DNA of 10,740 bases from Clostridia bacterium (GTDB lineage Bacteria > Bacillota > Clostridia > Oscillospirales > Acutalibacteraceae), in NCBI GenBank assembly GCA_900767015.1, contig CAAFXQ010000194.1, forward strand, positions 1 through 10,740, in the 5' to 3' direction. The notes under the pieces are model-generated. The model saw only the letters and a program-made list of their open reading frames with translations, was not told where the DNA came from and ran no database searches. The translations under genes were made by a program, and so were the position numbers. Below, piece after piece: positions 5,091 through 10,740 of this stretch. Numbering within the stretch: the first letter of the stretch is position 1; every line of letters starts with the position of its first letter.

Positions 5091-6260
5091 TTATTTCACA
5101 ATCAGGCGGTAGGGAAGACTGTTGTCCTCCATGCTTTCTATGGTGCCGATCGGAGCAAATTCCCGGCGGATGACATAAAGGCTGTTCTCTCCGGAAAGAG
5201 CGGAAGAGTCAACCTCGACGGTAAGGACGGTCTGCTTCCCTTTTTCAACCGTTACGTCTGTGTACTTGGCGCCGTCAAATACCGGCAGAAGCTCGTGGTT
5301 TAAGGCAAGGCAGATTCTGTATTTGCCGGGCTTTCCGTACAGGTTGATTTTGATCTTTGTTTTGTCCGACTTCTTGACTTTAATGTCGGTGTTGTGGACA
5401 AGAGCGCCGTCTTCATAATAGATCGATTCGGAGATATCCTTGTACAGATAAATACCTCTTGATCCATTAAAGTCGTTATAATCGTTAACGCCGTCAGAAC
5501 AATTGTGGGACTTATAAATCAGCTCGTCCGGTTTCATCATTTCAGTCCCGGAGAACGATGCGCAGACCTTTTCCTGAGTCGGTGCGTCCTTTTTCATAAT
5601 AAGCTTGCCCGAGGAAGACTCTAACCGTAAGTTTGAGTCGGATTCATGTAAGTCGTCCGACGCATTCGACCAGGGCTTCAGCATAAAGCAAACGCTCAGC
5701 TGAAGCTCTTCTCCTTTTTTGCCGATGTTCGGCGTGAACGAGATTTCAAAGGTTTTGTGTTCGCTTCCGGAGGTGTCAATCATGAGAAACTCGCCGGTGC
5801 TTGTTTTTCCGTCGGGTGTTTTGAGGGCAATGGTCTGTCTGACAGAGTCAAGATTGATAAACAAAGCCTTTTTGCATTGGTCATAATCGTTGGCACCGCC
5901 GTCATAATTCAGTTTTATGACAACCTTTTTTCCGCTGTAAACCACGGTCGGGAGATTTTCGTCGGCGTCAACCGGGTTACTGCCGTCCGTCAAAGAGGAC
6001 AGGGCACTCTTTGTTTCCGACCAATCCCAGGTGGTTTCACCACCCTTACGGATTGTGATTGCCGTAACCGCCCCGCAAAGGCTCAGGCAGAAGACCGCAA
6101 TCACCGCCGCAATCAGAAGCCGTTTGAAATTGAGTCTGCGAACCCGCCTTTCTTTCGGCTGAGGGGTTTGCCTTTCCTGACTGAGAGCCGTAAGCTCGTT
6201 ATATTCGTCCGCCGCTGCTTGGCGGAAAGCGTTTTTGATGTGTTCGTTTTTATTCGTCAT
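5091..6260 (-). CDS. Single-pass membrane protein, probable ECF sigma partner (anti-sigma-like)
   Basis: A 389-residue protein with a short N-terminal cytoplasmic part (1-46; basic near the membrane, KERRVRRLNFKR), one membrane helix (about 48-70, LLIAAVIAVFCLSLCGAVTAI) and a large polar outside portion of about 315 residues that looks beta-rich. The layout fits transmembrane anti-sigma factors: cytoplasmic arm, helix, sensing domain. I do not see the zinc anti-sigma signature (HxxxCxxC) nor a named domain outside. The ATG at 6260 (MTNKNEH) has AAAGGAG upstream and overlaps the end of the sigma gene by 11 bases, a typical coupling of sigma and anti-sigma; an earlier in-frame ATG at 6290 would place this ribosome binding site inside the gene. 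Role as regulator is inferred from layout and context. It could also be a sigma-controlled envelope protein. Confidence 0.75.
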   Translation of the reverse strand: MTNKNEHIKNAFRQAAADEYNELTALSQERQTPQPKERRVRRLNFKRLLIAAVIAVFCLSLCGAVTAITIRKGGETTWDWSETKSALSSLTDGSNPVDADENLPTVVYSGKKVVIKLNYDGGANDYDQCKKALFINLDSVRQTIALKTPDGKTSTGEFLMIDTSGSEHKTFEISFTPNIGKKGEELQLSVCFMLKPWSNASDDLHESDSNLRLESSSGKLIMKKDAPTQEKVCASFSGTEMMKPDELIYKSHNCSDGVNDYNDFNGSRGIYLYKDISESIYYEDGALVHNTDIKVKKSDKTKIKINLYGKPGKYRICLALNHELLPVFDGAKYTDVTVEKGKQTVLTVEVDSSALSGENSLYVIRREFAPIGTIESMEDNSLPYRLIVK

Positions 6261-6780
6261 AATCTTTTGTCTCCTTTCTGATGATTTCAATTAAAAGGTG
6301 CCTGCCCCGTGAAAGCTGCTGCTTGACCGTGTTTTCGTTTCTGCCGAGAAGAAGAGCAATTTCTCGGATTTTCAGCTCATTGAAATAATAAAGCGTCAGC
6401 ACGTCCCGGTACTTGCTGTCGAGCATTTTGATGCTTCTGACAACAGTTTCAAGCTCCTCTTTTTCGCAAAGGCGTTCGAGTGTCATCTCGTCTGACACCG
6501 CATCATATTCTTCAAGCGGAACCGTGCTTTCGCCATATCCTTTTTTCACAATGTCAAGCGCCTTGTTTCTTGCCGTAATAACGGCGTAGGACGCTTCGCT
6601 GAGGGGATTTGCGTTTTTCAGCGAATCAAGCCTTTTTGAAACGGACAGCATGGCTTCGGAAACAGCGTCCTCGGCAAGCTGATAATCGTTTGTCACTCTG
6701 TACGCCGCAAGAAACATGATTTTCCGGTGCTTTTCATAAAACTGTTCAAATCTTGCTTCGTCCTTTGCTTTTTCAGGCAA
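6250..6780 (-). CDS. ECF-family RNA polymerase sigma factor (TTG start)
   Basis: Alternative sigma factor of 176 residues with region 2 (about 11-80: FYEKHRKIMFLAAYRVTND, YQLAEDAVSEAM, ARNKALDIVKK), a short linker and region 4 (about 108-168), whose helix-turn-helix is LKIREIALLLGRNENTVKQ (136-154). There is no sigma-1 or sigma-3 region, as expected for ECF types. I placed the start at TTG 6780 because AAAAGGAGGG lies 8 bases upstream. A longer reading from TTG 6825 or GTG 6822 lacks a ribosome binding site and would begin at about the predicted transcription start. Its stop codon overlaps the next gene by 11 bases. It is probably autoregulated, since an ECF-like promoter is immediately upstream. 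The signal it answers is not evident. Confidence 0.92.
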   Translation of the reverse strand: MPEKAKDEARFEQFYEKHRKIMFLAAYRVTNDYQLAEDAVSEAMLSVSKRLDSLKNANPLSEASYAVITARNKALDIVKKGYGESTVPLEEYDAVSDEMTLERLCEKEELETVVRSIKMLDSKYRDVLTLYYFNELKIREIALLLGRNENTVKQQLSRGRHLLIEIIRKETKDYDE

Positions 6781-6787
6781 CTGCTGT

Positions 6788-6797
6788 CCCTCCTTTT
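6788..6797 (-). promoter_or_regulatory. Ribosome binding site that sets the sigma start
   Basis: On the minus strand AAAAGGAGGG, with GGAGG (6793-6789) eight bases before TTG at 6780. It is one of the best Shine-Dalgarno matches in the window and lies inside the longer open frame, arguing for the shorter protein. Confidence 0.7.
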
Positions 6798-6827
6798 GCT
6801 GTTTCTTTGAAAGACCTTTCACCAATA

Positions 6828-6856
6828 CAGACTGCGTTTTCGGATAAAAGGTTACA
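6828..6856 (-). promoter_or_regulatory. Candidate ECF-type promoter, probably autoregulatory
   Basis: On the minus strand TGTAACC (6856-6850), a 15-base spacer and CAGTCTG (6834-6828). The AAC core of the -35 is the hallmark of ECF sigma promoters, and the -10 is unlike TATAAT. Location directly in front of an ECF sigma gene fits autoregulation. Transcription would start near 6822, about 40 bases before the TTG start. Confidence 0.55.
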
Positions 6857-6907
6857 AAAAATCAAAAAAATATTTTCTTCAACGGTTTAAAGCGGCAATA
6901 ATAATCG

Positions 6908-6936
6908 TTGACATTGAACACTTTCTATGATACCAT
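6908..6936 (+). promoter_or_regulatory. Tentative promoter of the CoA ligase gene
   Basis: A perfect TTGACA (6908-6913) with a 17-bp spacer to TACCAT (6931-6936, four of six matches). It would give a leader of about 85 bases containing a small hairpin (GCGG-AAAG-CCGC, 6965-6976). The -10 is poor and overlapping alternatives (TATGAT at 6926, CATAAT at 6934) do not have well-spaced -35 boxes, so this is weak. Confidence 0.35.
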
Positions 6937-7025
6937 AATGAAGATAATATGTTGATATTGACAGGCGGAAAGCCGCTTGCCGTGTCCCGAGCTTTACCAA
7001 GTAAAAAAACGAAAGGAAAACAAAA

Positions 7026-8654
7026 ATGCCGATTACCGAATTTTTGGAGAATAACGCAAGGCTTTATCCCGACGATATCAGCCTTGTTGAAATCAATCCG
7101 GGCGCCAAAACCAAAACCACCTGGCGTGAGTTTTCACTGACCCAGGCGACGGGCGAATATTACCGCCGTGAAATGACGTGGCAGGACTTTGACTGCCGTG
7201 CCAACCGCTTCGCAAACCTCCTTTTGTCAAGAGGAATCAAGAAGGGTCAGAAGGTTGCGATTCTCCTTATGAACTGCATTGAGTGGCTTCCGATTTATTT
7301 CGGTGTACTCAAAGCCGGCGCCATCGCCGTGCCCTTAAATTACCGCTATACGGCGGACGAAATCAAATATTGTCTCGAAAAGTCCGATTCCGAATACCTT
7401 GTTTTCGGCCCCGAATTTATCGGAAGAATCGAGCAGATTGCCGACATTATTCCGCAGATTAAAATGAAGCTTTTTGTAGGTGTTGACTGTCCGACCTTTG
7501 CCGAAAGCTGTGATAAGCTGATAAGCTATTGCCGCAGTAAAAAGCCCGAGGTCACCATCACCGATTCCGACGATGCCGCTATTTATTTTTCGAGCGGCAC
7601 GACGGGCTTCCCGAAAGCCATTTTACACGACCACAGAAGTCTTGTCCACTCGTGTAAGGTCGAACAGAACCACCACGGACAGCAAAGAGACGACGTTTTC
7701 CTTTGTATTCCGCCGCTTTACCATACGGGGGCGAAAATGCACTGGTTCGGCAGTCTCCTTTCGGGCAGTAAGGCGGTGCTCTTAAAGGGTACGACGCCCG
7801 AGCTGATTATCAAGACGGCATCCGAGGAGAAGTGCTCGATTGTCTGGCTTCTTGTGCCTTGGGCGCAGGATATTCTTGACTCGATTGACCGGGGCGACAT
7901 CGACCTTTCACAATATGACCTTTCGGCGTGGCGGCTGATGCATATCGGCGCACAGCCCGTTCCGCCGAGTCTGATTAAACGCTGGAAGCAGGTTTTCCCG
8001 AATCATCAGTACGACACCAACTACGGTCTGAGCGAATCCATCGGCCCCGGCTGTGTTCATCTCGGTGTCGAAAACATCGACCATGTCGGCGCAATCGGAA
8101 AGGCAGGCTACGGCTGGGAAGTCAAAATTGTTGACGACAAGCACGAAACTGTCAAAAAGGGCGAGGTCGGCGAGCTTGCCGTTAAGGGCCCGGGCGTGAT
8201 GAAGTGCTACTACAAGGACGAAAAAGCGACCGAAGAGGTGCTTTCGGACGGCTGGCTTTTCACCGGCGATATGGCGCAGGAGGACGAGGACGGTTTTATC
8301 TGGCTCGTTGACCGCAAAAAGGACGTCATTATCACGGGCGGCGAAAACATCTATCCCGTTCAGATTGAAAACTTCTTGAGAAAGAACGACAAAATCAAGG
8401 ACGTCGCCGTTATCGGTCTTGCCGATAAGAGACTCGGTGAAATTGCGACGGCGGTTGTCGAGCTGAAGCCCGGCGAAGAAATGACCGAGGACGAGTTTAA
8501 TGCTTTCTGCATCGAGCTTCCGAGGTACAAAAGACCGAGAAAGGTTATTTTCGCCGAAGTGCCGAGAAACCCGACCGGTAAAATCGAAAAGCCGGTACTG
8601 CGTGAGCGGTACGGAGCCGGAAATCTCATTGCCGATGAAAACGAGAAGAAATAA
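7026..8654 (+). CDS. AMP-forming acyl/aryl-CoA ligase
   Basis: Activates a carboxylic acid with ATP to an acyl-AMP and transfers it to CoA, releasing AMP and diphosphate. The 542-residue product shows the ANL-superfamily motifs in order: phosphate loop YFSSGTTGFPKA (187-198), PPLYHTGA (229-236), YGLSES (333-338), GWLFTGD (409-415), the hinge VDRKKDVIITGGENIYP (428-444) and PTGKIEK (516-522) with the catalytic Lys519. An insertion at about 30-52 separates TTWREF from MTWQDF, where most relatives have only one such segment. The ATG at 7026 has AAAGGA eight bases before. The acid cannot be read from sequence. The following iorAB genes suggest an arylacetate such as phenylacetate or indoleacetate; fatty or cyclic acids remain possible. 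A palindromic element separates it from iorA, so co-transcription is not certain. Confidence 0.9.
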   Translation: MPITEFLENNARLYPDDISLVEINPGAKTKTTWREFSLTQATGEYYRREMTWQDFDCRANRFANLLLSRGIKKGQKVAILLMNCIEWLPIYFGVLKAGAIAVPLNYRYTADEIKYCLEKSDSEYLVFGPEFIGRIEQIADIIPQIKMKLFVGVDCPTFAESCDKLISYCRSKKPEVTITDSDDAAIYFSSGTTGFPKAILHDHRSLVHSCKVEQNHHGQQRDDVFLCIPPLYHTGAKMHWFGSLLSGSKAVLLKGTTPELIIKTASEEKCSIVWLLVPWAQDILDSIDRGDIDLSQYDLSAWRLMHIGAQPVPPSLIKRWKQVFPNHQYDTNYGLSESIGPGCVHLGVENIDHVGAIGKAGYGWEVKIVDDKHETVKKGEVGELAVKGPGVMKCYYKDEKATEEVLSDGWLFTGDMAQEDEDGFIWLVDRKKDVIITGGENIYPVQIENFLRKNDKIKDVAVIGLADKRLGEIATAVVELKPGEEMTEDEFNAFCIELPRYKRPRKVIFAEVPRNPTGKIEKPVLRERYGAGNLIADENEKK

Positions 8655-8819
8655 AGGCAATCTCTAACAACCTGCCGATATTCGTCATAGCACACAGCTA
8701 ATGCCGTCTTTGTCGTTAAAAAACCTTGAAATACACAAAGTATTCCTGCGGTTTTTTGCCTAAAATCCGGCATCATCTGCGCACTATGCCGAACACCTTC
8801 AGGTTGTTAAAGATCGCCT
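8655..8819. repeat. 165-bp full-length imperfect palindrome, MITE-like or structured RNA element
   Basis: It starts directly behind the ligase stop codon and fills most of the gap to iorA. Opposite bases pair around a single centre from AGGC (8655-8658) with GCCT (8816-8819) inward to a 5-base loop at 8735-8739. The best stretches are 8665-8674 with 8800-8809 (10 bp) and 8701-8706 with 8768-8773. Many mismatches are A opposite C, as expected if a once perfect palindrome has decayed by transitions. No transposase, no clear target duplication. From memory, similar sequence appears between genes in other Clostridia, but I could not check this. Confidence 0.72.
8718..8757. terminator. Candidate terminator at the centre of the palindrome
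   Basis: AAAAAACC (8718-8725) faces GGTTTTTT (8750-8757), enclosing GAAATAC/GTATTCC (8728-8734 with 8740-8746, one mismatch) and the loop ACAAA. Stem followed by or including T6 on the plus strand, and the same on the minus strand, could stop transcription in either direction. The stem is AT-rich, so strength is doubtful. Confidence 0.4.
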
Positions 8820-8852
8820 GAGGATACATAATTTAAAGGAGTATATATAGAT

Positions 8853-10586
8853 ATGAAAAAGCTTATGCTCGGAAACGCCGCAGTAGCGAGAGGCGCTTAT
8901 GAAGCCGGCGTGCGTGTCGTTTCCTCTTATCCGGGAACTCCGAGTACGGAGATTACCGAAAATATGGTGCAGTATGACGAGGTCTATGTCGAATGGGCGC
9001 CGAACGAAAAGGTGGCCGCCGAAACCGCAATCGGCGCTTCGATAGGCGGCGCAAGAGCGATGTCCTGCATGAAGCACGTCGGTCTGAACGTTATGGCGGA
9101 CCCCGTGTTCACCGTCAGCTACATCGGCGCAAACGGCGGACTTGTGTTCTGCGTGGCGGACGATCCGGGTATGCACTCGTCACAAAATGAGCAGGATTCC
9201 CGTCACTATGCCGCTGCGGCAAAGGTGCCGATGTTAGAGCCTGCCGATTCGGCGGAATGCAGAGACTTCACAAAAGCTGCTTTCGCCCTGAGCGAAGAAT
9301 ACGACACCCCCGTCTTTATCCGTCTTTCCACAAGAATCTCTCACTCGCAAAGCCTTGTTGAGCTTCACGAGAAAGAGGATATCGACTTAAAGCCGTACGA
9401 AAAGAGTATTCCGAAGCACGTTATGATGCCGGCTATGGCGAAAAAGCGTCATGTCGTAGTCGAGGAAAGAGAAAGAAAGCTTCGTGCGTTTGCTGAAAGC
9501 TGTGAATTCAACAAGATAGAGGATAACGGTGCAAAAATTGGTGTCATCACCTCGGGTGCGGCGTATCAGTACGCCAAAGAAGCACTCGGCAATAAAGCAA
9601 ATTATCTGAAACTCGGATTGGTTTATCCGCTTCCCGAAAAGCTTATCAAAGACTTCGCCGGAAAGTGCGAGGAACTTTGGTGTGTTGAGGAGCTTGACCC
9701 GATTTTTGAACAGTTTATCCGCTCCCTCGGCGTCAAGGTCAGAGGCAAGGACGAATTCACGCTTCTTGGCGAATACAGCCAGAACATGATTAAAAAAGTC
9801 ATTCTCGGCGAAGAGACAGAGCATATTGTTGCGTCCGATATTCCCGCCCGTCCTCCCGTGCTTTGCACAGGCTGTCCGCACAGAGGTACGTTCTATGTTC
9901 TCAAAAAGTTGGGTCTTACCGTTTCGGGCGACATCGGCTGTTATACCCTCGGCGCTGTGGCTCCGCTTCAGAGCGTGGATACCACCATCTGCATGGGTGC
10001 TTCCGTCAGCGCCGCGCACGGCATGAGCAAGGCAAGAGGCAAGGACTTCAATAAAAAGCTCGTTGCGGTCATCGGCGACTCGACCTTTATCCATTCGGGT
10101 ATCACGGGTCTGATTGATATTGTCTACAACAAAGGCAACAACACCGTAATTATTCTCGATAATTCCATTACCGGCATGACGGGACATCAGGACAACCCGA
10201 CCACCGGCAAAACGATCAGGGGAGAAGCCACGAAGCAGGTTGATCTGGTTGCGCTTTGTCACGCAGTCGGTGTTGACCGTGTCAGAGTCGAAGATCCGTT
10301 TGATCTGAAAGGCTTCGAAAAGGCAGTAAGAGAAGAAACCGAAGCAGACGAGCCGTCCGTGATTATTGCGCAGCGTCCGTGTGCGCTTCTCAAGACAGTG
10401 AAATACACCGGTCACTGCGAAGTTGACGCAGACAAGTGCCGCTCGTGCAAAATGTGCATGAAGCTCGGCTGTCCGGCGATTCTCTTCGAGGACGGCAAGG
10501 CGAAAATTGATTTGACACAGTGCAACGGCTGCGGTCTTTGCGTTTCGGTCTGCCCGTTCGGTGCAATCAGAAAGGAGGAAGCGTAA
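8853..10586 (+). CDS. iorA: Indolepyruvate ferredoxin oxidoreductase, alpha subunit
   Basis: Thiamine-diphosphate enzyme that oxidatively decarboxylates aryl-pyruvates (indolepyruvate, phenylpyruvate, hydroxyphenylpyruvate) to aryl-acetyl-CoA, passing electrons to ferredoxin; it can also run in reverse. The 577-residue product is of full family length. Residues 1-180 form the N-terminal pyrimidine-type domain (SSYPGTPSTEI at 24-34, EWAPNEKVAAE at 47-57). The diphosphate-binding domain has CTGCPHRG (338-345), GDIGCYTLG (359-367), GDSTFIHSG (408-416) and DN (436-437). The C-terminus carries two [4Fe-4S] motifs: Cys529/532/535/540 and Cys557/560/563/567. The ATG at 8853 follows AAAGGAG (8835-8841) with a rather long 11-base spacer. 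Its stop overlaps the iorB start by one base. The iron-sulfur clusters and ferredoxin partner point to an anaerobe. Confidence 0.96.
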   Translation: MKKLMLGNAAVARGAYEAGVRVVSSYPGTPSTEITENMVQYDEVYVEWAPNEKVAAETAIGASIGGARAMSCMKHVGLNVMADPVFTVSYIGANGGLVFCVADDPGMHSSQNEQDSRHYAAAAKVPMLEPADSAECRDFTKAAFALSEEYDTPVFIRLSTRISHSQSLVELHEKEDIDLKPYEKSIPKHVMMPAMAKKRHVVVEERERKLRAFAESCEFNKIEDNGAKIGVITSGAAYQYAKEALGNKANYLKLGLVYPLPEKLIKDFAGKCEELWCVEELDPIFEQFIRSLGVKVRGKDEFTLLGEYSQNMIKKVILGEETEHIVASDIPARPPVLCTGCPHRGTFYVLKKLGLTVSGDIGCYTLGAVAPLQSVDTTICMGASVSAAHGMSKARGKDFNKKLVAVIGDSTFIHSGITGLIDIVYNKGNNTVIILDNSITGMTGHQDNPTTGKTIRGEATKQVDLVALCHAVGVDRVRVEDPFDLKGFEKAVREETEADEPSVIIAQRPCALLKTVKYTGHCEVDADKCRSCKMCMKLGCPAILFEDGKAKIDLTQCNGCGLCVSVCPFGAIRKEEA

Positions 10587-10740
10587 TGAGCGTCAAAAGC
10601 ATTATGATAGTCGGCGTCGGCGGTCAGGGCACCCTGCTTGCCAGCCGGATTTTAGGCAACGTGATTATTGCAAGAGGACTTGACGTAAACGTGAGCGAGG
10701 TTCCCGGTATGAGCAAGAGAGGCGGCAGTGTTGTCCCCTA
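10586..10740 (+). CDS. iorB: Indolepyruvate ferredoxin oxidoreductase, beta subunit (5' part only)
   Basis: Fifty-one codons are visible before the right edge. The start ATG shares its A with the iorA stop (TAATG), and AAAGGAGG lies seven bases upstream, so translation is probably coupled. The visible part begins with the GVGGQG loop (10-15) and continues to SEVPGMSKRGGSV (37-49), the signature of the gamma-type/IorB subunit of 2-oxoacid:ferredoxin oxidoreductases, where SEVHGMSQRGG is more usual. It completes the heterodimeric IorAB enzyme. The remaining ~140 residues are outside the window. Confidence 0.93.
   Translation, partial: MSVKSIMIVGVGGQGTLLASRILGNVIIARGLDVNVSEVPGMSKRGGSVVP

Noticed and set aside
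7908..8660. 250-codon antisense open frame in the CoA ligase
   Set aside because: Shadow of an intact ligase gene carrying all ANL motifs.
8360..8776. Minus-strand 138-codon open frame across the ligase end and the palindrome
   Set aside because: Its first part is translated repeat and the rest is antisense to the ligase; no ribosome binding site or domain.
8804..8832. Possible promoter for iorA: TTGTTA, 17-bp spacer, CATAAT, using the right arm of the palindrome
   Set aside because: The predicted transcription start would fall inside the iorA ribosome binding site (8835-8841), so the mRNA would lack it.
9387..10415. 342-codon antisense open frame within iorA
   Set aside because: Long only because of codon composition of iorA, which is intact and full length on the other strand; no family features.

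Overview
The window reads as a chromosomal segment from a low-to-mid GC Gram-positive anaerobe of the Clostridia, most likely near the Ruminococcaceae/Oscillospiraceae. The basis is the ctsR-mcsA-mcsB-clpC heat-shock operon (a Firmicutes signature), CtsR-type GGTCAAA operators, Bacillus-like Shine-Dalgarno sites, an oxygen-sensitive 2-oxoacid:ferredoxin oxidoreductase, and a base composition near 50% GC. The genus is inference.

Positions 1-3987, minus strand: the class III stress operon ctsR, mcsA, mcsB, clpC, with clpC running off the left edge. Its promoter (-10 TATAAT at 3942-3947) is bracketed by CtsR heptad repeats, one set covering the -35 and one set between the -10 and the ribosome binding site. 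CtsR represses the operon, McsA/McsB form the protein arginine kinase system, and ClpC is the unfoldase that recognises arginine-phosphorylated proteins. More heptads continue upstream to about 4151 in a stretch with no convincing gene.

Positions 4294-5052, plus strand: a consensus-like promoter drives a 49-residue, 11-cysteine membrane peptide of unknown function. Its leader holds a perfect 8-bp hairpin whose loop is complementary to the ribosome binding site. Behind it lie four 20-bp ATGAAG-hairpin repeats and a strong GC hairpin. Next come a 23-bp AT-rich palindrome, an Arc-like ribbon-helix-helix regulator, and a terminator shared with the gene that converges from the right.

Positions 5091-6856, minus strand: an ECF sigma factor and an overlapping single-pass membrane protein with a large extracytoplasmic part, probably its partner regulator. 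An ECF-like promoter (TGTAACC, then CAGTCTG) sits just upstream, and I moved the sigma start to a TTG codon with a much better ribosome binding site.

Positions 7026-10740, plus strand: an AMP-forming acyl/aryl-CoA ligase followed by iorA and the start of iorB (indolepyruvate ferredoxin oxidoreductase). Together they could interconvert aryl acids, aryl-CoAs and aryl-2-oxoacids. Between ligase and iorA lies a ~165-bp full-length imperfect palindrome that looks like a dispersed MITE-type or structural repeat. No phage, CRISPR, transposase or defence genes are visible. The least explained parts are the Cys-rich peptide locus and the palindromic element.
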